Shown in pieces: positions 6,382-13,232 of a DNA stretch of 17,613 bases. Every line of letters begins with the position of its first letter. The stretch's first letter is position 1. Under the pieces are notes generated by a model. The model had not been told where the DNA came from and made no database searches. It was given only the letters and a program-made list of their open reading frames with translations. Source of the stretch: Alkalibacillus silvisoli (lineage in GTDB: Bacteria; Bacillota; Bacilli; Bacillales; Alkalibacillaceae). The translations under genes were made by a program, and so were the position numbers. The stretch spans positions 1 through 17,613 of the forward strand of contig NZ_BAAACZ010000021.1 in the NCBI RefSeq assembly GCF_039521975.1, in the 5' to 3' direction.

Positions 6382-7911
6382 ATGCAAGTTGAAATGAATA
6401 ATATTCACAAGTCATTTGGCAGTAATGATGTCCTCTATGATATTTCAATAACTGTTAATGGTGGAGAGATTTATGCTCTACTTGGGGAAAATGGAGCAGG
6501 GAAATCGACTTTAATGAATATTTTAGGTGGAGTTATTCAAATGGATGCTGGTGCTATTAAAATCGACGGGGTTCAGGTAGATTTTGAAAAACCAGTTGAT
6601 TCACAAGAAGCAGGGATTGCCTTTATTCACCAAGAGCTAAATTTAATTAATGATTTACCAGTCTATGAAAATATGTACATTGGTCGAGAGCCTAAAAGAA
6701 AATTTGGTGCTTTAGACCATGAAAAAATGATACGTGAAACTCAAGAGTTGTTTGACCGCATGAACATTGACCTTGATCCTAAGGCGATGGTGGGTAGTTT
6801 GGATTCATCATATAAACAAATTGTTGAAATATGCCGTGCGATGTCTACAAATGCTTCGATCATTATAATGGATGAACCAACGACATCTTTAACCGATTCT
6901 GAAATAGAACGCGTTTTTGAGATGATGACGACTTTACGAAGCCAAGGTGTCGGAATAATTTTTATCTCTCATAAGTTAAAAGAAGTAAAAAGGATTTGTG
7001 ATCGGTATGCTGTTTTGCGTGATGGTGAATTAGTATCTGAAGGTGAAGTAGAAGACGTCACAATTGATGATATCGCCCGCTTCATGGTTGGTTATGATGT
7101 TCGAACAGAACCACTAGTACGCCCACGTGAGATTGGTGAAGAAGTATTAGCCGTGGAAGGCCTTACATATGATCAACATTTCAGGGATATCAATTTTACG
7201 ATTCAAGAAGGAGAGATCGTTGGTTTTACTGGTCTTTTAGGTGATGGTAGGAGTGAGCTGTTTCAATCAATTTTTGGGGCAAATGATACGAGTTCGGGGA
7301 AGATTTTTGTTAATGGTGAAGAAGTAACAACAAATAGTACGCTTGAAGCGATTGATAATGGCATTGCTTATCTGCCAAGAAACCGTAAAGAGAATGCCAT
7401 TATTAGTGATATGGACATTTTAGAAAATAGTGCCATTGCGACATGGCCAAAATACTCAAAGATGGGTGTTATTAATAGATCAATTCATAAGAAACAATTT
7501 GAAAAACAAAGAGAAGCACTTCATATTAAGATGAGTAAATCGACTGATAATATTACAAAATTATCTGGTGGTAACCAACAAAAAGTTGTTTTAGCAAAAT
7601 GGTTAAACACAGATCCTAAAATCCTCATTCTTGATAACCCAACTCAAGGAGTAGATGTCGGGGCAAAGGAGGATATATATGACATTATTTTAAACTTAGC
7701 TGATCAGAAGATTGCAGTCATTGTACTTTCAAGTGAAGCCCAAGAAATTATTCGGGTATGTGACAGAACGATGGTGATGTATCATGGTGTCATTCAAGGT
7801 GAATTAAAAGGAAAAGAGATGACAGATCACAACATTATGACTTTAGCAACAGGAGGCGATTTATTAATAGGAAAAGAGGGGGAACCATTATGGCGGAAGC
7901 AGGAGCAGTAA
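6382..7911 (+). CDS. Sugar ABC transporter ATPase with two nucleotide-binding domains (RbsA/MglA class)
   Basis: This 509-residue cytoplasmic ATPase has two ABC domains fused in tandem. Domain 1 has a complete Walker A (GENGAGKST, 35-43) and Walker B (D164, E165 in IIMDEPTTS) but a degenerate signature (LDSSYKQ, 140-146). Domain 2 has a degenerate Walker A (GLLGDGRSE, 284-292) and a canonical signature (LSGGNQQ, 394-400). Its Walker B reads LILDNP (D418, N419), so the catalytic glutamate is Asn. The asymmetry is common in this class: one composite site pairs the good Walker motifs of domain 1 with the signature of domain 2. The gene overlaps the permease gene by 22 bp, indicating coupled translation. 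Confidence 0.95.
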   Translation: MQVEMNNIHKSFGSNDVLYDISITVNGGEIYALLGENGAGKSTLMNILGGVIQMDAGAIKIDGVQVDFEKPVDSQEAGIAFIHQELNLINDLPVYENMYIGREPKRKFGALDHEKMIRETQELFDRMNIDLDPKAMVGSLDSSYKQIVEICRAMSTNASIIIMDEPTTSLTDSEIERVFEMMTTLRSQGVGIIFISHKLKEVKRICDRYAVLRDGELVSEGEVEDVTIDDIARFMVGYDVRTEPLVRPREIGEEVLAVEGLTYDQHFRDINFTIQEGEIVGFTGLLGDGRSELFQSIFGANDTSSGKIFVNGEEVTTNSTLEAIDNGIAYLPRNRKENAIISDMDILENSAIATWPKYSKMGVINRSIHKKQFEKQREALHIKMSKSTDNITKLSGGNQQKVVLAKWLNTDPKILILDNPTQGVDVGAKEDIYDIILNLADQKIAVIVLSSEAQEIIRVCDRTMVMYHGVIQGELKGKEMTDHNIMTLATGGDLLIGKEGEPLWRKQEQ

Positions 7912-8936
7912 GTGTAAGAAGGGGATTTGTTGATTGGTTCAAAGACCGTTGGCAAAATAATCCTTTATTTAGTATATTTATTGCATTGATCGTAATGGTT
8001 GTACTACAAACTTTAGTGTTAGGTTTTGACTTTAATTCATTTGGAGATTGGTTTCAAACTTGGACCAATAACTGGATTAATATTTTACGAAATAATGCAG
8101 GTGTAGCGATTGTCGCATTAGGTATGACGTTTGTGATTATGACAGGTGGAATTGATTTATCTGTTGGAGCTACATTAGTTGCAACAGGTGCATTTGCTAT
8201 GACGCTTATTGATGTTGGTGAGCGTGGTTTATTTTCGATGATTGGTTTAACAGGAGTCCCGGCTATTATATTCACCATTATTTTAACAATGGTATTTGGT
8301 TACTTACTCGGTTCATTAATAGGTGCAACTGTAACGAAAGGATTGGTACCACCGTTCATTGCGACACTTGGTGCTATGATGGTGTTTCGTAGTGTGACAC
8401 AACATTTTATGCAAGGGTATAATCCTAGAGTTCCTACTGAGTTCTTACAGGTCGCAAGCTTCAAAATTGGAAATGTAATGATTATGCCAATCATTTATTG
8501 GTTATTAATTGCGGCTATTATGTATTATGTTTCTAAACGAACTACATTTGGTCGTCAAATCATTGCGGTCGGTTCTAACGAGAGAGGTGCGCGATTATCT
8601 GGGATTAACGTTGATAAGGTAAAGTTAAGGGTATATGCATTAATGGGACTATTAGTTTCAATCGCTGCTATTATTCAAGTATCGCGTGTAGGTTCAATGG
8701 ATTTTGCAGGTGCAGGTCGAGGTATGGAAATGGATGCCATTGCTGCAGCAGTTGTAGGTGGTACGAGTATGATGGGTGGTCGAGGCTTTATTTTAGGAAC
8801 TGTATACGGAGTTCTTATCATTGCGGTATTGAATAATTTGTTAAATTTGTTCGGTGTTCCGCCACTCTTAAGTGATGCATTTAAAGGATTAATCGTAATT
8901 GCTGCTGTGTTACTGCAACGAAAGAAAATTATTTAG
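7890..8936 (+). CDS. Sugar ABC transporter permease (RbsC-type, BPD_transp_2)
   Basis: This 348-residue integral membrane protein has about ten hydrophobic segments. It carries the class hallmarks FVIMTGGIDLSVG (about residues 85-97), AVGSNERGARLSGI and a Gly-rich segment GGTSMMGGRG. It would form the homodimeric pore that takes sugar from the lipoprotein at 5311 and is powered by the ATPase at 6382. The start codon lies inside the ATPase gene, preceded by AGAGGGGGAA. Length is normal for the family. It is the last gene of the locus, with a strong terminator about 70 bp downstream. Confidence 0.95.
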   Translation: MAEAGAVSVRRGFVDWFKDRWQNNPLFSIFIALIVMVVLQTLVLGFDFNSFGDWFQTWTNNWINILRNNAGVAIVALGMTFVIMTGGIDLSVGATLVATGAFAMTLIDVGERGLFSMIGLTGVPAIIFTIILTMVFGYLLGSLIGATVTKGLVPPFIATLGAMMVFRSVTQHFMQGYNPRVPTEFLQVASFKIGNVMIMPIIYWLLIAAIMYYVSKRTTFGRQIIAVGSNERGARLSGINVDKVKLRVYALMGLLVSIAAIIQVSRVGSMDFAGAGRGMEMDAIAAAVVGGTSMMGGRGFILGTVYGVLIIAVLNNLLNLFGVPPLLSDAFKGLIVIAAVLLQRKKII

Positions 8937-8965
8937 CCCCCTTTTTAAAAATAAATTATAGATGA

Positions 8966-8989
8966 ACTGTCCCGTATAATGTGGGCAGT
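8966..8989 (+). other. Small stem-loop in the 3' untranslated region of the transport operon
   Basis: ACTG and CCC (8966-8973, with one bulged T) pair with GGGCAGT (8983-8989). The loop contains TATAAT. It lies 15 bases ahead of the terminator at 9004-9037. Two consecutive stems after the last gene could stabilise the message or define a short 3'-derived RNA; neither can be shown from sequence alone. Confidence 0.35.
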
Positions 8990-9003
8990 AAGCAAAAGCT
9001 AAT

Positions 9004-9037
9004 GATGACCTTGATCTGAATCGGGGTCATCTTTTTT
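9004..9037 (+). terminator. Rho-independent terminator of the sugar locus
   Basis: GATGACCTTGAT (9004-9015) pairs with ATCGGGGTCATC (9020-9031) through 12 pairs, two of them G-U, closed by a CTGA tetraloop and followed by TTTTTT (9032-9037). Confidence 0.92.
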
Positions 9038-9154
9038 GTTGGATGGTTTACTCTTAATTGTTTCTCCTCAAGCCTGTTTTTATAACTCTGAACTATAATT
9101 ATTTTTAAAAGCGCTGTGCTTTATTAACAAAAAGACTCAGGGAAGAGAAGATGT

Positions 9155-9207
9155 AAGGAGGGTATGTGAATAAATCCAAATATAAACTAAGTTGTGGCAG
9201 CAATTAA
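9155..9207 (+). other. Orphan ribosome binding site with a start-stop or 13-codon leader ORF
   Basis: A strong AAGGAGG (9155-9161) precedes ATGTGA at 9064+100, that is an ATG at 9164 directly followed by a stop. The overlapping GTG at 9166 opens a 13-codon frame ending at TAA 9205-9207. No larger gene follows it. It could be a leader peptide for the gene at 9273, a decayed gene start or chance. Beyond this, the rest of 9038-9227 shows me nothing. Confidence 0.25.
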
Positions 9208-9227
9208 CAATCATATGTCTATAAATT

Positions 9228-9261
9228 CTTTATCATACTATGAGTGTATAGAATGATAAAG
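9228..9261. promoter_or_regulatory. Long dyad overlapping the ribosome binding site of the Gln-rich protein gene
   Basis: CTTTATCAT (9228-9236) and ATGATAAAG (9253-9261) are perfect inverted arms. After one mismatch, CTAT and ATAG extend the stem, leaving a 6-nt GAGTGT loop. The right arm includes the start of AAAGGA, the ribosome binding site for ATG 9273. It could be an operator, or an RNA hairpin that masks translation initiation. Confidence 0.6.
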
Positions 9262-9272
9262 GATGTGAGTGT

Positions 9273-9548
9273 ATGCAAAAGAGAAACCTTCAATTACTAC
9301 CGATTGTAGCATCAATTGGAATTGGTGCGATCACATATAGTATGATGACTGGAAAAGGCGGTCAGTTACAAAATATTTTACCAAGCATTTCTAAAATCAC
9401 TGGAAATGGACAAAGCTCAATGGGGTCGAATCAGCAAGGTCAACAAGGACAACAAGGACAACAAGACCAGATGATGCAACAAGGCCAACAAATACTGCAA
9501 GGTCAAGCGTCCGAGCAGGGTCAGAACAATCAACAGTCGTATTCTTAG
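9273..9548 (+). CDS. Small membrane-anchored Gln/Gly-rich protein, function unknown
   Basis: This 91-residue protein has an N-terminal hydrophobic helix (about residues 8-26, LLPIVASIGIGAITYSMM) after a short basic tip. An amphipathic stretch follows, then a low-complexity tail from about residue 50 with GQQGQQGQQ and related units. The first half resembles the short DUF3918-type proteins of Bacillus, but I am not sure of this link. It has its own terminator and is preceded by a long dyad over its ribosome binding site, so it is monocistronic. The tail is probably disordered. The Gln repeats are encoded by near-identical CAA/GGA/CAA units, so the repeat number may vary between strains. A spore or cell-surface role is possible but unsupported. 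Confidence 0.75.
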   Translation: MQKRNLQLLPIVASIGIGAITYSMMTGKGGQLQNILPSISKITGNGQSSMGSNQQGQQGQQGQQDQMMQQGQQILQGQASEQGQNNQQSYS

Positions 9549-9570
9549 CAGGCCGTTATATATTCGTAAA

Positions 9571-9606
9571 AAACAAAGGAGAAAATAGACTCCTTTGTTT
9601 TTTTGT
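9571..9606 (+). terminator. Terminator of the Gln-rich protein gene
   Basis: AAACAAAGGAG (9571-9581) pairs perfectly with CTCCTTTGTTT (9590-9600) around an 8-nt loop. The U-tract runs on from the right arm. The A-rich left flank would let it work weakly in the opposite direction too. Confidence 0.92.
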
Positions 9607-9801
9607 GCTTTTGGAGAAAATTATGCTAACCCTTTAGTGTAGATGATTGAGTGAGGTGTAGAATGGACTTTGAAAGCTATCATAAAAGCTCTAATTTATC
9701 TAATAAGTTTAAATGAAGGACGGAAAACCAACAAGATTATGATAAACTTGTTATAGTGTGTTTTGTTTGATCAAGACATAATGTTTTAAGAGGTATATTT
9801 T

Positions 9802-10992
9802 ATGCAAACATCTATTGGAAAAAGATATAATTTTAAAACCATTTTACTTATAATCGGCATTATTTTCGTCGCGTTTAATTTGCGCCCATCTATTACGGCT
9901 GTTGGCCCTTTAATTAGCGATATCCGCTCAGATACAGGGATGTCAAACAGCTTAGCGGGGATGTTAACAACATTACCGTTACTTGCATTTGCAGGCTTAT
10001 CGATCTTAACGCCAAAGATCGCACAAAAATTTGGTAATGAAATAACGATTCTATTTGGACTCATTTTATTAGCGATTGGGACATTTGTTAGGCCAACTGA
10101 CTTAGTATCATTATTATTTTTTGGAACGTTGCTAATCGGTTCAGGGATAGCGATTTGTAATGTGTTATTGCCGGGAATTATTAAGCAAAAATTTGCTTTA
10201 CAAGTAGGGTTAATGACGGGGATTTACACCCTTGCGATGAGTGGTGCTGCGAGTATTGCATCTGGTGTCAGTGTACCATTAGCACATGGGTTGAACTTTG
10301 GTTGGCAAGGTTCTTTAGCCTTTTGGGGGATTTTAACGGTAATAGCCTTCATTATATGGTTACCTCAATTACGTAGGAACGGTGAATCAAAGAAACAACA
10401 AGCAGCTAATCCAACTAATAGCTCTGTATGGTCATCTAAGTTAGCTTGGCAAGTGACTTTATTTATGGGACTACAGTCTTTTTTATTTTATTGTTTAGTC
10501 GCATGGTTACCAGAAATTTTACATAGTGGTGGTATGAGTTTAGCATTATCAGGATGGATGGTCTCTTTAATGCAAATTGTTGGCTTACCATCAACAATTA
10601 TTGCACCTTATTTAGCTGGGCGATTAACCAACCAAAAGCCGATTATGGTAGTAGTCGGGATTCTTTATTTAATAGGGTTTATTTTCCTTTTAATCGGTGG
10701 ACATATATCAATTGTTTTAGTTAGTGTGTTGTTATTAGGTGTCGCACAGGGTGCAACGATCGGATTATCACTTACTTTCTTAAGTTTAAGAGCACGTGAT
10801 TCGAAGCAGGCAGCTAATTTATCAGGGATGGCTCAGTCAATTGGTTATTTGTTAGCTGCAGTGGGCCCATTTATTGTTGGGTATTTATTTGATTTAACCA
10901 CATCATGGGACTTACCAATCATGATTATGTTAAGCGTTTGTGTTGTTATGATGTTCTTTGGAATGAAAGCAGGTCGTAATGCTTATGTATAA
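9802..10992 (+). CDS. MFS transporter, CynX/NimT-like
   Basis: This 396-residue membrane protein has about twelve hydrophobic helices. The first carries the FNLRPSITAVGPL motif (26-38), which is diagnostic of the CynX/NimT (YycB) branch of the major facilitator superfamily. Known relatives include E. coli CynX, a putative cyanate transporter, and NimT, a 2-nitroimidazole exporter. The substrate here is unknown. A cytoplasmic loop at about residues 192-210 (RRNGESKKQQAANPTN) separates the two six-helix halves. The start follows AAGAGG. Two short downstream genes are tightly spaced after it, indicating one transcript; no cyanase or other cyanate gene is nearby. I see no convincing promoter in the 200 bp upstream. 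Confidence 0.9.
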   Translation: MQTSIGKRYNFKTILLIIGIIFVAFNLRPSITAVGPLISDIRSDTGMSNSLAGMLTTLPLLAFAGLSILTPKIAQKFGNEITILFGLILLAIGTFVRPTDLVSLLFFGTLLIGSGIAICNVLLPGIIKQKFALQVGLMTGIYTLAMSGAASIASGVSVPLAHGLNFGWQGSLAFWGILTVIAFIIWLPQLRRNGESKKQQAANPTNSSVWSSKLAWQVTLFMGLQSFLFYCLVAWLPEILHSGGMSLALSGWMVSLMQIVGLPSTIIAPYLAGRLTNQKPIMVVVGILYLIGFIFLLIGGHISIVLVSVLLLGVAQGATIGLSLTFLSLRARDSKQAANLSGMAQSIGYLLAAVGPFIVGYLFDLTTSWDLPIMIMLSVCVVMMFFGMKAGRNAYV

Positions 10993-11004
10993 AGGAGAGG
11001 GCTC

Positions 11005-11076
11005 ATGAGGAAAATGAAGGCAGCTAATGTGAATGTCGAACAAATAAGAGAACGAGTTTTAAGTAAGGGGAGGTAA
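11005..11076 (+). CDS. Possible 23-residue microprotein between transporter and HEPN genes
   Basis: ATG 11005 follows a strong AAAGGAGAGG 12 bp after the MFS stop. The frame runs 23 codons to TAA 11074-11076, just 1 bp before the next ATG. The peptide is basic and probably helical (it contains NVNVEQIRERVLSKGR). Its last codons supply the AAGGGGAGG ribosome binding site of the downstream gene, which suggests translational coupling. It matches no family I recognise. It could instead be only a coupling leader. Confidence 0.5.
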   Translation: MRKMKAANVNVEQIRERVLSKGR

Positions 11077-11077
11077 T

Positions 11078-11488
11078 ATGGAAACAAGTAAGGAACTAAG
11101 GTGGAAACAGCGGTTTGAAACATTCGAACAAAGCTTTTTGAAACTAGCGCAATATAGTGAAGAGATTTTTGAAAATGATTTAGAACAGGCTGGGTTTGTT
11201 CATCTATACGAAGTTGCTAAAGAACATGCGCTTAATACTGTCATTGATTATTTAGATGCTAGGGGTGTATCAGTTGAAACGCACCGACAAGCGATTAAAG
11301 AAGCGGCTAATTATAGCTTTATTGACAATGAAAAAACATGGTTAAAATCATTGAATAGGCAGAACTTAGCTTATTATATTCATACAGACAAAGTAATTAA
11401 CCAACTCATTGAAGATATTCAAAAGAGCTATTATAAAGAACTCAACCATTTTTATATCAAGTTGAAAGAAGAAATAGAGCTATCATAA
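11078..11488 (+). CDS. Nucleotidyltransferase substrate-binding protein (HI0074-like, HEPN superfamily), orphan
   Basis: This 136-residue all-helical protein fits the NTase_sub_bind family. RWKQRFETFEQSFLKL opens helix 1, EVAKEHALNTVIDYLDARG replaces the usual 'FE.AWKtLkdyLe..G', and the later WLKSLNRQNLAYYIHTD matches the family's 'w..ml..RN..sH.Y'. These proteins normally pair with a minimal nucleotidyltransferase (MNT) as HEPN/MNT toxin-antitoxin systems. No nucleotidyltransferase is present here. The HEPN R-x4-6-H motif appears altered: R94 and H102 are separated by seven residues and Tyr occupies the usual His position. Upstream is the 23-codon ORF and the MFS gene. It may be a domesticated HEPN protein. 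The family call is moderately firm; the function is unknown. Confidence 0.7.
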   Translation: METSKELRWKQRFETFEQSFLKLAQYSEEIFENDLEQAGFVHLYEVAKEHALNTVIDYLDARGVSVETHRQAIKEAANYSFIDNEKTWLKSLNRQNLAYYIHTDKVINQLIEDIQKSYYKELNHFYIKLKEEIELS

Positions 11489-11490
11489 AG

Positions 11491-11536
11491 AAAAAGGTTG
11501 TTTTGACCACGGATAGTGGTTCAAAACAACCTTTTT
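11491..11536. terminator. Bidirectional terminator between convergent genes
   Basis: AAAAAGGTTGTTTTGA (11491-11506) pairs with TCAAAACAACCTTTTT (11521-11536) through 16 pairs, extended by CCAC/GTGG after one bulged T, with a 5-nt loop. Runs of A and T at the ends give a U-tract in both directions. The stop codon of the minus-strand membrane protein starts at its edge. Confidence 0.93.
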
Positions 11537-12017
11537 ATGATCTTCTTCTTGGGAAGACTGTGATCATTTGAAATAGCAATACGTGAAGAAGTAAAAATGG
11601 TATAAGAATGATTATTGATGAATCATACTGAATGATTCGAAGTACGATGAGTATAATCACGGGAATGGTTAAGGCATAAGCTGTCATTTTCCATAGTTGT
11701 TGGTAAGCTAGCTTACGCTTAGTTACATGTCTCATAATATACGCAATGCCAGCGTGAAAAGAGACCCCTGCTACCATTAAGAATGCGACTAGAAGTGGGT
11801 AAACAATAATTAATTGTGTAATGAATAAATCAGCAGGAATGGACCTTTCACCAGTCAAATAATTAGACGTAATACGGATTGCATCTGGTAAACAAACTAA
11901 AAACATTAAAATTAAAATGTAACTCATCGTATCACGCATATTCTCTCGATTTAAGGCGAATAAAGCTTTTTTACTAGGCAGTTTTATACTGTTTTTAAAG
12001 ATTCTGATTAACCCCAT
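11535..12017 (-). CDS. Predicted membrane protein with about four helices (possibly DUF1189-related)
   Basis: This 160-residue protein has a basic N-terminus (SIKLPSKKALFALNREN) followed by hydrophobic segments at about residues 31-50, 68-92, 112-130 and 133-153, ending in a basic RRRS tail that would lie inside the cell. The N-terminal 'F..s...P.k...l' pattern before the first helix is reminiscent of DUF1189 membrane proteins, but the match is weak. No catalytic motif is visible. The gene starts 14 bp after the DUF1450 gene, with AAAAGGATGAAGG upstream, so it shares that transcript. Both may have been kept together without functional linkage. Confidence 0.75.
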   Translation of the reverse strand: MGLIRIFKNSIKLPSKKALFALNRENMRDTMSYILILMFLVCLPDAIRITSNYLTGERSIPADLFITQLIIVYPLLVAFLMVAGVSFHAGIAYIMRHVTKRKLAYQQLWKMTAYALTIPVIILIVLRIIQYDSSIIILIPFLLLHVLLFQMITVFPRRRS

Positions 12018-12031
12018 CGACCTTCATCCTT

Positions 12032-12286
12032 TTATTCTTCATTAAAAGCTGCTAATTCTTCCTCGATTGCTTTTTTGATCTTTTCAATACATTCTTCAAG
12101 TGTCTTTGCGAAGATTCTTCTATTATTAACCAATGCATATGGACGCATCGCGCACATACCACAATTGTTTAAACACGTATTCTCTAAGACAGCAACATCA
12201 GGGTACTCTGATTCTATAATGCCTTCTAAATCGACCTCTGTCATTAAGTTGCCATCGCAGATCTCAACTACGACTATACCCATCAT
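12032..12286 (-). CDS. DUF1450 (YuzB-like) cysteine protein
   Basis: This 84-residue cytoplasmic protein has the DUF1450 layout: VVEIC (C10) at the N-terminus, then the cluster CLNNCGMC (C38, C42, C45), then PYALVNN and a helical acidic C-terminus. The fold is thioredoxin/ferredoxin-like, and the cysteines suggest a metal or Fe-S site, but the function of the family is not established. The ribosome binding site AGGAGG lies 5 bases before the first ATG and 8 before the second in-frame ATG at 12283, so either could be used. A TTGGGA-17-TATAAT promoter lies upstream. It is followed by the membrane protein gene on the same strand. Confidence 0.85.
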   Translation of the reverse strand: MMGIVVVEICDGNLMTEVDLEGIIESEYPDVAVLENTCLNNCGMCAMRPYALVNNRRIFAKTLEECIEKIKKAIEEELAAFNEE

Positions 12287-12322
12287 GATTACCTCCTACT
12301 TACCTTAAGGTGGGCAACCCTT

Positions 12323-12351
12323 ATTATATCGTCTTTTATCCTATTTCCCAA
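12323..12351 (-). promoter_or_regulatory. Promoter of the DUF1450 gene
   Basis: On the minus strand, TTGGGA (12346-12351) and a perfect TATAAT (12323-12328) are spaced by 17 bases, about 37 bases upstream of the start codon. Confidence 0.7.
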
Positions 12352-12468
12352 AAGAAAAACTTAACAGTTATGTGGCGATTATTAGGTCAAAAGTTTTGTG
12401 TAATAAGTTTTACTTATATAGACTTTGGGGAAAACAATATAAAGCCTTTAAGAAATGGGGTTATAATT

Positions 12469-13206
12469 ATGTCAAAAAGTAAATTAAATCAACTCATTGA
12501 AAACAAGCATTTCCACCATGTTTTTCAGCCTATTGTAGATTTAAGGACGAAAGAAATAATTGGGTTTGAGGCGTTATTACGATCTGATTTATTTGAAAGA
12601 CCTGAACAAGCTTTCCTCTCAGCAGATGAAGGCAAAGAACGTTATAAGCTTGACCAATTATCCATTACAATGGCTATAAATCACTTTTCTAAGTATTGTG
12701 ATTCAAATTTACCACTTTATATAAATGTCTTCCCGTCAACAGTAGCACGTTCTAATTTTATCCCTTTTTTAAACGATGTGGTTAACGAATCTAAGTTAAA
12801 CCATTATCAACTAGTCATTGAGTTAGTCGAATTAGAAGTAATTAAAGAATTGGAACCTCTTAAGTGGAACATTCAACAATTGAAGGAAAATGGTTATATA
12901 ATCTCTATCGATGATGTTGGTAAAGGTTCTTCAACTTTCCGTTTAATGATTGAATTGGAACCACACATTATTAAGATGGGTCAATATTTCGTTAAAGAGT
13001 TACCTCATTCTACATTAAACCAAAAAATGATCGAATCATTGCAAGATTACTGTTTAAATATGGGGATGACTTTAATTTTGGAAGGAATTGAGACTGAGAA
13101 AGAACTTCAAGCAGTGAAACAATTAGGCGTCACACATGGCCAAGGCTTTTATTTAGGTGAACCAGCGTGGTTGGAGCAGGTGTCTAATTATTTGAGTGGT
13201 TCATAG
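12469..13206 (+). CDS. Stand-alone EAL-domain protein (putative c-di-GMP phosphodiesterase)
   Basis: I start the 245-residue protein at ATG 12469, because the longer frame beginning at 12310 encodes a non-conserved leader and the EAL fold begins at once after MSKSKLNQL. Conserved EAL residues are present: E34-A-L, N86 (YINVFP), E118 (IELVE), D148-D149, K169, E205 (LEGIET) and Q225 (GQGFYLGEP). These would bind two metals and hydrolyse cyclic di-GMP to pGpG. Loop 6 reads DDVGKGSS instead of the usual DFGtGySS, which may affect dimerisation or activity. There is no sensor, GGDEF or membrane domain, so it would be a soluble enzyme or a c-di-GMP-binding effector. It is monocistronic, with a weak ribosome binding site (GGGG) and a shared terminator downstream. 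Confidence 0.88.
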   Translation: MSKSKLNQLIENKHFHHVFQPIVDLRTKEIIGFEALLRSDLFERPEQAFLSADEGKERYKLDQLSITMAINHFSKYCDSNLPLYINVFPSTVARSNFIPFLNDVVNESKLNHYQLVIELVELEVIKELEPLKWNIQQLKENGYIISIDDVGKGSSTFRLMIELEPHIIKMGQYFVKELPHSTLNQKMIESLQDYCLNMGMTLILEGIETEKELQAVKQLGVTHGQGFYLGEPAWLEQVSNYLSGS

Positions 13207-13232
13207 AATCGTCAAGTGAGTTTAAAATAAAT

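Noticed and set aside
9421..9540. Gln-repeat DNA considered as a CRISPR-like or tandem-repeat array
   Set aside because: The repeats are in frame and coding, only about 9 bp long, with no spacers.
12075..12308. Plus-strand open frame opposite the DUF1450 gene
   Set aside because: The minus strand carries the conserved cysteine pattern, ribosome binding site and promoter; this frame has none.
12310..12468. N-terminal extension of the EAL protein
   Set aside because: The extra 53 residues are not EAL-like and begin without a ribosome binding site. The EAL fold starts right after ATG 12469. The region also carries the divergent DUF1450 promoter.
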